Below are positions 11,667-23,336 of a DNA stretch of 64,000 nucleotides, one piece after another. The DNA is taken from the NCBI GenBank assembly GCA_003342895.1, contig PTFA01000017.1, positions 866,016-930,015 on the forward strand. Direction: 5' to 3'. A program made the position numbers and the translations under genes. Below the pieces are notes generated by a model that worked only from the letters and a program-made list of their open reading frames with translations, made no database searches and was not told the origin of the DNA. Positions within the stretch are counted from its first letter, which is position 1; every line of letters starts with the position of its first letter. The DNA comes from Casuarius casuarius. Lineage: Eukaryota; Chordata; Aves; Casuariiformes; Casuariidae.

Positions 11667-14600
11667 ACGATACTACTGGTCTGCATAAACATAACATATG
11701 TGTGATACTACATGTGATACCTATGCAGGAAATGTACAGCACTGGGTAGAGCAATCAAAATAAGAAAATTATATCAGTTCTATAAATTTCTGTGTTAGGG
11801 GTGAGGAAGAAAGCCTTATATTCCCTGAGGCATTATTAATGTGCATGCAGAGGGTTCTCAAGCCAGGTCCTTGGTCTCATACCATTCCTCTAGGCCAGAT
11901 AACAAAAATATCAGCTTTCAGGTAAAAATCAGCTGATTCTTGCTGAACTCAAACAAGAGCTAAATGATGCTGGTGAGAAGGAGAAGAACTGATGTTAGAA
12001 ATCACTGAACCAGGCAGAGGATCTAGTTCAGCAAACCATTTACTGCTTTCACAGGCAAGAAGCCCAGATGGCTTCTGGTGGCAATCACAGCCTCTTTAAG
12101 AGGCAGAAGAAATTGCCTTGGGAAGAACTGGGACCAGCTCCTAGACTAGTAAAAAGGAAGGCTTGTTGGGCACTCATCTGCAAGTACCTCAGAAGGGAGT
12201 CCAAAAACCCAGTGTTGGTAGAGACTCCACAGCCCCTGCTGAACTGTGTGCTTTTCTCTCTGTCACAGCAAGCGCTGGGGGCCAACTCACCCACGTTCCC
12301 ATGCTGGACAGGCAAGTGAGTAAACGTGGAGCCACTCTAGGTCAGGGCATTCTCCCCAAATCAAGAGACTGAGGTTCTGGCCCTGTATTAGGAAACTTTG
12401 AATGTGCAGATGATGGGTGTCGTTAGAAATTAAGTAATCCAAATGAACAGCGTGAAAAGAGTTAAGACATAAAGTCTGATAATAGCTTCTCTAACAATTC
12501 CCCTAGTTGGGATTTTTGGTCATGAAGGAATGAAAAGCAGATGTGAGAAATAACTGCCAGGGAGGATTTCTCATCTGAATAATCTTAGGAAGTTGAGATG
12601 AGGCCAGTGGCCAAACAGAGAAGCTTTTCTGGAGCTACAGATACATGTATGGCAGAAGCCGAATGGCTATAAGAGTTCTGGAAAACCTAGACATTTTTTT
12701 TCTTAATACTTAAATAGTTAAAACTTCTGCTGCTAATAGGAATCCTAGTAAAATCCTTTTCTCACTCCTATATTCAGATTTGTTATATGAGAGAGTAATT
12801 CTAACTTCCCAGCAGAGCGTTAGCATCCAACACATCATCCCCATCTGAAAGGGTAGGCAGAATGAAGGTGGCTGTTTCCATCACTGAATGCATAAGCTTT
12901 TAAAAATAACATGCTGAAATGGGCCAAGAGGAGAAGAACTTTACTCCTCCATCCTCACACATAAGTCCCATAGTGATGGCGACTTTTATGGCAGTACTGG
13001 CTTTCACAGAAAGTCAATGTTAAATAGTTCAGTGTGAAATACTTTGGCTCCCCTTGAAGCTAGCACCTGTGACCTTTAGAAGGCTGTGCAGACCAGAAGC
13101 TGGCAAATATTTGTTTCCAAGAGAAACTCAAACAATTAAGAGCAACAAGATTTATTGACAAGAGTGACTTACAACTCTGGGAGTTGTAAGGGAGTTCATG
13201 GGAGGGCAGTTGCTGGCTTTTCCCAAATGTTTCTAAAGCGCCTATCACACACAGTGCTGTCCTGAACCGAATCAGACCTTTTGGTGTCACTTTGATAACA
13301 GAATCATTGCATTTTGGTAAATAGGAAGGACACTGTCATGAGTAAGAATGACCATTAGGACTGTTTACCTGCCTGAAGGGAGCCTGACCCCTGACTGCTC
13401 TTTCTACCCTTGAAAATTCCCCCAAACACTTTTGTTCCCAGTGTCTTAGTGATGCCTATTTATTCTCTCAATTCATCTTTGTACTTGAGAATTTTAATGT
13501 ATGGGAAAACAAACACTACTTACAGAATATATAAGTTCTCTTCAGTTCCTCTTTTCAAGACCCAACAAATGTGGTATTCCCTTTTTATGAAGGAGAAACG
13601 CTTTTCTAAAAAGTGTGAGCAGTATCAAAAGACACCCCGCCCAATTTGCCTAGATACAGAAAAATCAGCCTCTTCACCATTTAATGAATGCAATTCCCAG
13701 AACTGAGACAGTAAAAAACAATTCCGCAAGCCCATCTGCTACCAACGTAACCCTGGTGAAATCAGTGGTAGCAATAGTAAGTGTACACATTCAACACTAA
13801 CGCTGAAGACTTTGCTTTTTCGAGTTTCAGTGAAAGCTGAAACATGGGAACTTCTGAAGAAAAGCTATCTCTGTCCTTTCCCTGCCGTTTCCTCATGCTC
13901 ACCAAGGCCTCCTCACCCCATACCAGACTGCTAATATAATCTCTACACATCAAGAGTTAACACATGAAAAATGTGCTGTATGTAGAAACTCATTGGACTC
14001 ACTTTTTATGGCAGATGAGGGGCTTAATTTTAAAGGGTCTGATCTTTAATACCACCCTTTATTCCTGTAGGATCATTGGGAGCTAAATATAATCTGCATA
14101 TAAGGTAAGAAAGCTGGGGTATGAGGCTGAAAAATTAAGCTAGAACAGACATTTTGGCCCAAGAAACCTTCCTATGCTAAGAACATAATGTTCCTGTTTG
14201 TGCCAAAGTTGATTACAGAACTCCTATTAACTTCAAAGGAATCAAAACCAACCACTATTTCCTTACGACTCTGTAAACTTCAAATTAGAAAGTACTTATT
14301 AGATCACAAAGCTCGTTCCAAGAAAATCACAAAATAAGCCCCTTGCAGGAGATCTGTCAGATGTCTAACAGGTGCTTTGTTTAGTGAAAGGCAAATAAAC
14401 CCCCTTGGAAAAAACGGGCAGGTGATTTGAATGGTGTTTGCTTTTATTCTATTTTTTATTATTCCCACTTACAGCCTTTTGACCGTAGTCAAGAGTAATC
14501 AAAATATCAGGCTGTATGGTTTGTTTGTATAGTTCACTTGTTATTTTACAAGGACAGCTGGTCGATATCAGAACTGAGTAGATACGACCATTTCAAGGCA

Positions 14601-16938
14601 TCTCCTGAACTTGAGGGATTTTTCTTTTAAGGGAAAGTAATCACCCAGCCCTGGAAATGATGTGAGGGTTCCTTTTAGGGTGATGATGTTGGGAGGTATG
14701 GGAGAACACACTTAATGCAGTCTTTGTTTTAAAAAGCTTTGGCTTAACTAATATAATGAAACTTCTCTACTAGGAAGGCACAGTAGCTCCCTGTATGGTG
14801 ATGGGCTGAAAGTCTGCATCAGGCCTAGTCTGTGAAGCTAATTTATTAATTTTGACTATTTTTACCGGGGCAGTAGGCACATTCATACATTGCCATGAGC
14901 TAAATTAAGGTACAAGCAAAGAGATTATCTACTCTTCTACTTATATAAACCTATTTACCCCTTATAAATCAGGTTTCCTCTGACCAGATTAGTCATTTTC
15001 ACAGTGCAAATTAAGGAAACCTTCTTTGTAGTAACTTACTTGCTAGCTCATAGTCCAAAGAGGAACACTGGAAGAGGCCAAAAGATAGGAAAACTATGGT
15101 CAGTCCTGTCAAGGTGCAGTCAACATTGTCCTAAACAACTGTATTGCTGTCATTGCACTACCTCCAGAAAGTTCTAGCAATGCCATTGCTTCTAAGTTTA
15201 AAACAATTTAAAGCATGTACACTTACTTTTAATCTCCTCTCTCTTTCAATGGCAGGATAGCAAATTTACACTATTGTGTAACTCTATTTTGATTGCATTT
15301 CGTATTTAATGCCAGCTCTCACTAGTGTCCTCCCCTTTCACATGCCTGCTGTCAGGATCGGAAGTTTCTAGATATCAGTGTTGCCTCCGCAAACTGAGGA
15401 AGATGATGCAACTGGACTCATTTTATTGTGTGCAAGGACTCTGGATTTTCTGGAGGGAGGATGGCATCCTGCTGAAGCATCCCAGCCTGCTCTGCCCAAA
15501 GAGCACTGTCTCATTACTCCAGGAGGAGTTTTGCTAGGCAAGATGAGAGGGAAACTTTGGCTAACCCTGATCACTCAGGAGAGCACACAGTTTACCCTGG
15601 TGCATTGCTCAGTGCCTCAAGAGGGCTGGAGTGGTCCATCTGACCTTTAATGTGAAACAGATCCTTTGTTTCTGCTGAGGGACAGCCAGTGCCCTCAAAA
15701 GATGGGCCACTTGGGAGACCAATGGACAGATAAATACTTGCAATACTGGAAAGGTGGTTTGATCTCAGGCATTTTGAGCCCCTCCCAAAGGCTTACATAG
15801 GTTTCGGGTCCATGTGCCCTGTGCTTTTCTTTTTATCTGTCTGCAATTTCATTTATTTGGTGTAATAAGAGGTCCAACATACAGTGATGACTTTCTTATT
15901 TGAGGCAAAATCCAAAGGTCCCCCCAAAACTCTGCCGCTGTGTCAAGGAGACGATGCTGCACTGCCAGGCCAGGTACATACTGGTGTTTGTTCTGTTCAA
16001 GAATCACTTATATATACCTTAACCTATTCAAACGAGACCAAAATAAACCTGCTGAAATAGAAGACAGTATCTCTACAACCTTTTGAGCTGGTTTAAGTAA
16101 ACCATTTGTTTTTTTCTGGGCACACAAGCCCTTGCACTTTGATAAGGAAGTTGGTATTTGAATTGTTGCTGGCACAAGAGCTCTAAAATTAAAAATAATA
16201 AAAATGAGCTCATAGCACATTCATGTGTCTACTATGAGCTCTTGAGGAGAGGAGTCTAGGTTTGGCTCATCTCAATCCATTGCATATATGCATGTCCAGG
16301 ATGCATCCAACTCATGCCAGAGGAAGAAAGGAGGTAACTGAAGCCATGATGTCCCCAGACTCTGGCCTGAACAAGAAAACTTGACATGTGCAGTCCAGTT
16401 CTCATAACTAGCCCAGAAATGTCTTCCAGGAGTGGAATTTAGAGGCTCTTCCTGGTGTGGAAGGAAACTTCTCTCTCCTTGTTCAGTGAGCAGGGCCATC
16501 AGTACCACGTACCGCTATGGACTGGCTCTGAGCTGAGCTCGACAAATGATCAGTGAGGCTTGCTAGTCACACACGATTCAGCAACTCATGAAGACTAGAA
16601 GGGTGAATAAAACACATCCCATCTGTGACTTTGCCACACTCCATCATGGCTTTATTCGGTCAGAAGTCATAAGATAGAGAGTCCTCTAAAAACTTTGTTG
16701 GTTTGCCATCCATCATTCATCCCTCAGCACACATAGGCCTGTGATTCATTCCGGCTGCACCTCACCCAGTACAAGGGCTTGGGTGCAATTCCTTAACCTG
16801 CTACCTCTCTCACACCTGAGTGCTTCTGTGAGCAAATGAAATAGGATTAGCAGGTACAGGTAGAGTGCCTTCAGTCCCAGGAGCAAGCCTGAGAGTTACG
16901 GGGTTTGGAGGAAGCTAAGTTTGGATTCGCTAAGTAAC

Positions 16939-16953
16939 ATGATGATGATGATG
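16939..16953 (+). repeat. (ATG)5 microsatellite
   Basis: Five perfect ATG units are followed by an interrupted AGGATG. This is a simple sequence repeat with no coding context. Confidence 0.8.
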
Positions 16954-17439
16954 AGGATGTAGCGTCCAGATTCTAGGAACACTAGCAGTGATCGGTTGAG
17001 CGTGGACATCAGGCTCCACTGTCTCAAGGAGTAATAACATTAACAGCAGCTGATTACACTATGACCTTTACGTTGCTAAGTAACAGTGTCTTAAAGAGCA
17101 CTTGCTTGAATTAGGGAGTGGAAAAGGACTGAAGAGATGAATCTTAAGCAGTTTATGTCAAACACACCTTGATTTCGGAGGGGCCTTTGCAGCCTGCAGC
17201 AAGTTCCATGGAGCTTCTCAGTGTTACTTGACATTCATGGTACTTTAATAGAGGAAAAGATCATTTGTGTTTTCTCCTTCGTGGCCACAGCACAGGTTGT
17301 TTCTTGCATTGGTATCCCTATAAAAACAAATTCCTATTTTAATTACAACACATTAAGAGACCTTTGTAGCAAGGAAAGCCAATCCCCATTTGCTTATCAC
17401 TTTCTTTGACCTGAGGTGTGATCCCAGAGTTATACTGGT

Positions 17440-18120
17440 TTTGTACTGGGTACGTGTATCCCCAGGAGCACAGAAACCATGTCAGGTGGACAGCGCTACT
17501 TGCAGCAGGGGCAGAGCTGGGAGCTGCTGGGAGTATCTAAACACAGACAGAGGTGCCAGACTTAGGGGTCCTGCCTCGAGTGCTCACACAGCCCAGCAGG
17601 AAGCCAGAAGCGGCAGCTTTTCCTGCTGGACATAAGCAAGGAAATAAAGTTTGGGACCCTGGTTTTACTAGCTACGAGATCTTGGAGAGGCAGTTGTCCT
17701 TCATGGTGGTCAGGAGTGTTCCTTATACAGCAAGAAGACCTCCATGTATGCAGAAGTGACCTATGAGTAGAGTAGCTTCAGCATGGGCGACTCTTGCCTT
17801 TGTGGCACAGAGGCAGCAGCCATGTCTGTCTCTGAGCAACCCTAAGGCCGGCCACGATGAAGGCACCTCCGGCACGGGGGTGGCAGGTCTCGCACCGCCC
17901 CACAGCCTGCATAGGCAGCACTGCCTGCTGGAGGGGCAAACACAGGCTTCATCCACAGCGTTCCCTGCACTGCCAGACTGCTCAGGTGACTGGACGCCAG
18001 GCAATGCAGTAAAACTACCCCCCACTGAGAAAAGCACATGCACCTTCCAGGTGGCACGCTGTGTCCTGCTGCCGGTCAAGCCCAGGTGACTTCAGGGGCA
18101 AGCAGGACAGCTCTGTGAAG
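17440..18120. other. GC-rich patch with locally raised CpG
   Basis: Base composition changes from AT-rich to GC-rich. CpG dinucleotides cluster around 17,845-17,905 and recur to about 18,075. Overlapping open frames of 108 codons (+) and 118 codons (-) exist here because stop codons are scarce in GC-rich sequence; neither resembles a known protein. It may be a regulatory element or an old exon remnant, and nothing in the sequence decides between these. Confidence 0.35.
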
Positions 18121-20549
18121 GCCATTAGGATGTTGGCTCTGAAATGGGCTCATTAAACTACCTGCTCACCTTCATTATTCTGCGGTTGTGTTGCCTGACT
18201 CATCCTGCTGCCATCACTCCGAAACAGAAACCCAAATTACAGACTTTCCCAACTCGTTTTTTATTGTCTGAGGATGGTCATATCTTATCCATCAAGAGTG
18301 CAATAAAAGCCATAATTACGTTGTCTTCACGGGAGGCAAACAAAAGGGAACCTGGAAAAGAAGAGAGAGGGAACAGATGAGGCACAAGCTAATTGAAACA
18401 CATTTATGTCACTTTGCTTTTTTGCAGTTTGACACATTCTTGCTTTCTCACATCAGCACAGCAGTAGCACAACCCATTTGGGGCATGGCACCCCTACCAA
18501 AGGGTGCTAACAGTATTTTCTCCTATTTTTCTACAGAACAAGAGAAAATCGCCATGTAGCTGAGGTTTAGCAGAGGTCACTATGCAGCAGGTTTTTGCTG
18601 GGATCCCTGCTCCGACTCCTGGACACACTAAACCCCTTTTCCTCCCCAGCAGGAGACCGAGGCTTGCACTCAGCGATCACTTCCTGCAAACATTATCGCT
18701 GGATGCAGACCTCCGCCTAACTCACAGTCATAACCTTCTCTGACAGGCCTGGTGCTACCTGGCGCCATGCTGATTTTCTGCTTCTCTCAGCTCCCGGGAG
18801 GCTGGAGGGTCCCACGAGCACCCCTCTTTGCTTCACAACACCGACAGTGCTAACGTAGCTCAGCACCACGTGTGCCCTCAGCCTCCCCCTGCCTGAACAG
18901 AAACCTTGTGGCCTGAGCCCACCTCGTCTCAGCCAATAAACCTTTCCCTCTGTTTTTATATGCAGACACAATCTTGGCATATATCGTTTTTAGCTGCAGG
19001 AAAATTTATACCCAGTGTCCCTTACTGTTTTGTTCTTGAACATTGCTTTCCCAGGCTAAATATCACTTGATTTAAATAGATGGGGTGACCCAAATACTAT
19101 TGTAAATGATTATTCAAGGATGAAGTTTAGACTTCAGTACAATGACTTTTACAGGACAGCTTAAATCAATATCATTTTTTTATTAGTAGTTTCTAGAAAA
19201 CCTATATTCTACAGTGTTACATTCATCATTTGGCTCACTTCTGTTATATGTGTTCATGTAACACATTATCAAGCATCTGAACCATTTATTCTTTTGTCCT
19301 CTGCACTGTACCGATTTCTTCTGTAAAAAAGTGTTGCTTAGAACTTGTTCACTGTGGATTTTTGCGATGATTATTCTGTAGTAAGCCACTTGTCACTAAT
19401 GATCCTAATTGTACTTGTACAACTTTTTTTATATCCTTTACTCTTAAAAAATAATAGAGAAAATTTACAATGGTAATTGAAGTGTTTACTAACTGATGGC
19501 CTACTTATGAGATTAAATTGAATACAGCATTAAAATTCAGGACATTTTCCAGCTTTCTATGTGAAAATATAACTGCAAGAGTGGAAGCCAACATTTTTCA
19601 CAGAGCACCTCTGAATATTCTTTTTTATTGCAGACTACCTACTGTAGTATAGCAATGATTTCAACAGAAAATATACTAAACGTCTGAAATCTAAATCAAT
19701 TCAAAGTCTAAATGAGATGCACAATTAAAAATGTATTAACGATTCTCAGCAAATTACATATTACTGAAATACTAACGTTTGCCTAATTTTAAACTCTGTG
19801 TAGTGGGTCAAACATTAGATCTGATCTTCCAAGTCATGGATGAGAAGATGATGAGTTGAATACATCCCATCTAGCACTAGGTCTGTTTTTGAGGTGCCTA
19901 AGTTAGCTGTTTAGCCAGTCTGTTCTCTTGCCAATGGACATTAAACAGCTCTCCTGAGATCTGAACTGCCGTCTGGAGATAATTTGTCTGTTGGCTGAAG
20001 GAGGATACTGGCTCAGTAAGCTCCATAGTTAGACACAGCTAACTGCCTAGAAGGGGAGCAGAAAGATTCCTCACTTCAATAATAATAACTTTTTTTTTCT
20101 GGTCTTTCCAGAGCATGGGAGTGGAAAGGATTTGGCTTTATTTCAATTTCTAGTGAAAAAAAAAATCTCTGGGCAAGCAAGCAGCTTTATAAGGATCATG
20201 ATTCTTACTATTTCTATTAGCCAACTTGTCATGAAGATGAAGTAGGTCGGAGGTGGAATCGCACAGCAAATCTGCATATAATTATAGGACCTGCTTATCT
20301 GGCACTGGCTTTAAATCAGTTCAGTTAAATCAGCACAGGCTCCTTTTGACAACACACTATAATCAGCTGACAACTGACCTGCATAAACTGCAGCCCATGT
20401 GCAGAATTCATTTGGAGAGCAAGTGAGGCAAAACCAGTTTAGTTAACGTTGCATCACTCCAAGCACAGACGCAGACCTTCACATCAAGCTCGTTTTACCA
20501 CTGTCAAGCTACAGGACTTGCTTGTGATGGGTACTGTACCAGTAATTTA

Positions 20550-21330
20550 CACAGGCCACAAAAGCAATGCAAGCCGGGGCAGAGCCTGAGCTGTCCTTGA
20601 TGAGGGAGAGGGAAAAGGCAGGTTGCCTTTGCCTGGGCGTATGTCTTTTGACAGGGGAGGGCATGTTGCCTGCTGCTAGCAATAACTGCAGTTTCCCAAA
20701 CCACACCTCTGATCCCCTTCTTGCATATCTGGATCCAGAGAAAGTAGGATTTAATGAATTACGCATCCTCAGTCCCAGCTTCCACTGCTTACCACCATGC
20801 ACGAAGCACTTGGCCAGTGCTGGGGGCTGGTGGCTCTGGCCCAGCGATGAGGGACTAGCCGTGTTTCTGTGTGCCGGGCAGGCGTGATGCCCCCCAGCTG
20901 CTGGCCCACCCTTGGCCTCCGCGGTGCTCTGTGTCGCAGCAGTGGATCTGTCTGAGAGGCCGCGCAGGGAGGGAGCCTGAGGGAGCCATCAGGGTTACAC
21001 AGACCTCTTTTCTCTTGCTTTTTGGATTTCGCCCCCTTCACCCCCCACCACCACATCCATTCCTGGCTCTGGCTCAGCTCCCAGGCCTAGAGCCAGCGCT
21101 GCCGAAGGAGGACAGGGCCTGCTGGCAAAGGGAACACTGTGTCTGGACCTGCTTATGCCAGAGCTGCTGCAGAAGGAAACCCTCAGGCTGCAGCCTGCGA
21201 TGAAAGCCCAGCACCTGGGTGCAGCTGCGCTCACAGCCGAAGCTCCTAGTGAAAGTGCTACAGGCGCAGCACCCAGCTTGTTGTTCCAAACAGCTGAGGT
21301 TTATGGGCACCTTGTGTTATTGAGATCTGG
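20550..21330. other. GC-rich patch, no recognised gene
   Basis: This is a second GC-rich interval with several mutually overlapping frames of 60-110 codons on both strands. Their peptides are low-complexity (Pro-, Cys- and Ser-rich) and resemble nothing I know. There is some CpG content near 20,875-20,965. I treat it as non-coding. Confidence 0.35.
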
Positions 21331-22314
21331 TAGCAGACGGGGTTAAACTGGGCAAAACAATGTCTTTATGAATGGCAGCATCTAAGGTCTGGTCCCTCAT
21401 CACCAGCATGAATGACTGCTGAAGGGGCGACAGAGGGCTGAAATGCTTTGGAGTTGTCCCAACTGTGGACCATGGACAAAATTCACCGGGAAAGAGAAAT
21501 AAAGCACCTCTTTCCTACCTCCTCCCCAGTGCCTGTATGTGTCATTTTGCTAGCAAGGTAGATGATTTTTTAACAGGATCCGGACTTATGGTTTCCAGTG
21601 TGATGACAGAAAGCAGGTTCAAGCAGGAAATCGATTTCCAAAGCTATACAGCAACAAAAAACTGCATTTGTTCAACCCCTCCCGCTCCAGACTAAGGCAC
21701 ACGTAAGTATCATTTTGCTTAGCAAGACAGTTTTCACTTACTAAAACAGTAGTACAGTGCGTATGGTCCTCATCGGAATCCAAATAGCTCCAAAACACCC
21801 CTTGTTTACAGAGGATGAGGTAGAATTTCATGAAACCACATAAATAAACAAATACAGTAAAAAAACTTTACTTGTGCCTTCAGCAAAGGGTAAAATTTAT
21901 CAGTCCTGCTGGATCCTCTCCTGCCCCCACGTCTGTTAGCTCATGCTGTAGCAAAATGGTCTGGCATTTATCAATCCTGTCACTTTGCAAACTTTGAGCA
22001 TGTTTGACCTGGAAAGCAGGGTGTCAGAAGAAGATTGCTGGCTGATATGTGAACACCTCTACCCAGAATTTCGCAGGGGAAAAAGAAAAGCCTTAAGTGA
22101 TCACGACACATAACCCACCCAGAACTACTATTCCTGGTAGTAACTGGATCCTGAGAGCCCCAGGTGAAAATCAGAGATAATCCCGGTGTACCTGCTTCTA
22201 ATTGGGACTAGCTGAAGGTGGGAAAGCTGACCCAGTCAGCTGCAGACCGTCCACAGGAGTTCAGGCGTTTGTTCCCCGTTGGTAACCGAGAAGGCAATTA
22301 TGCAAAGCTTCCCC

Positions 22315-22320
22315 TATAAA
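22315..22320 (+). promoter_or_regulatory. Candidate TATA box for KLHL34
   Basis: CTATAAAC lies about 1.0 kb before the KLHL34 start codon. A MEF2-like A/T element CTATTTTTGT follows at 22,354-22,363, and CAGCTG-type E-boxes occur nearby (about 22,238 and 23,097). KLHL34 is, to my knowledge, muscle-enriched in mammals, so such sites would fit, but short motifs like these occur by chance. Confidence 0.25.
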
Positions 22321-22753
22321 CAGATTTGAGTTTATTATGACACAACTTGAGATCTATTTTTGTCACTGCTTTGTGCGAATGTGTTACCCTTGTGATTTCC
22401 AGGCAGGTCATTCAAAGTCAGCTGCTTTGGCTCGGGCCGGTTGTAAAAGCTGTTCCATTTCCCCGGGCCCTGACCTCACTGCTGGCCCTCCTCAGGCAGC
22501 TCCTGGGAGGGAGGCCGAGGGGTTGTGCCTGCAGGCTATTCTGGTAGCTGTGAGTTATGGGGATATCATGTGAACCAAAGAGCCCAGAAATGCATGTCAA
22601 ACTGAACCAGTGACTAATCATGATATTTTGGTTGTCTTAGTGCCTCCAGGGGAAAGATTTATGGGCTTAGAAAATCTTCACATAACAATCAACTACCCGG
22701 GGGTGCTGGTTTGATCTTTGGCTGAGACTTCCTCAGAGAGTGCGGAAAGATGA

Positions 22754-22767
22754 CCAAAAGGGGGCTG
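22754..22767 (+). promoter_or_regulatory. CTCF-like core motif
   Basis: CCAAAAGGGGGCTG agrees with the CTCF core CCASYAGRKGGCRS at 11 of 14 positions, including the AGGGGGC block. It lies about 580 bases before the KLHL34 start codon. This is motif similarity only. Confidence 0.25.
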
Positions 22768-23082
22768 TTGTCCCAGGGGCAGTGAGATCTAAACTTACCT
22801 AAGTTTGAAACACAAACAAGGCTCAGGCAGTGCAAGAAACGAGAAAAGCCGGAGCTCCCTTCTCATCTGTTTCTGCTTGGAGCCATGTACTGTCAGCCGG
22901 AGAAGATCTATTTGATCTGCCTGAGGAGAAAGAAGGGTCGAGGGCGACGGCTGAGCAGACACAAAGTGCCATTTGTTGAGATTGTCATCTAGCTCCCTCA
23001 TCTGTCACCTGATGGCCAGCCAAGCAAGTGCTCAGCACAACCATGGACCATTCATCCTTGCAAAAGCAACGGAGACGAGAAA

Positions 23083-23226
23083 AGTAAGCATCCTACAGCT
23101 GTTATGGCATTCAGCTGTTTTTTCTATGAAAGAATGCATTGAATTCACTACAAATCTACTAACTAACCCCCTATGCCAGGCAAGACACTGATTTTTTTTT
23201 TTTTGGTCAGGCTTTTCTTTAACAGG
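23083..23226 (+). other. Possible short 5'-UTR intron of KLHL34
   Basis: A plausible donor (AAA then GTAAGC, GT at 23,084) and a strong-looking acceptor (a T13 tract, further pyrimidines, then TTTAACAG ending at 23,225) bracket about 140 bases just before the KLHL34 coding exon. A second AG with a pyrimidine tract ends at 23,210. If used, the intron lies wholly in the 5' UTR. The human gene is, as I recall, intronless, so this may be unused sequence. Confidence 0.3.
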
Positions 23227-23336
23227 TGGAGGTCTGGTGGGCATTCATACAACGGCAGTTGAGTAGGGCAGCTGTTTTGGTGTCTAGTTGCATTTTAACT
23301 TTAATAACTCAAGTGGAAATCATTGCACTATCTATG

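Larger units (their letters stand above)
1..22300. other. Intergenic spacer upstream of KLHL34
   Basis: No open frame here resembles a known protein, and the longest frames are short, overlap on both strands and lack codon or motif support. By remembered human gene order the neighbour on this side should be SMPX, transcribed in the same direction as KLHL34. I looked for its short muscle-protein coding exons on the + strand by eye and did not find them, so SMPX is probably further out. Recognisable content is listed separately: CR1 fragments, two inverted repeats, a G-quadruplex motif, a trinucleotide repeat and two GC-rich patches. The remainder is AT-rich sequence in which I see nothing definite. 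Confidence 0.6.

Noticed and set aside
1..22300. SMPX gene expected from conserved gene order
   Set aside because: No coding segment resembling the small muscle protein was found by eye, so it is not annotated.
23226..23333. A 37-residue N-terminal extension of KLHL34
   Set aside because: It would start at GTG, not ATG, directly after a probable splice acceptor, and the family-conserved N terminus begins at 23,337.
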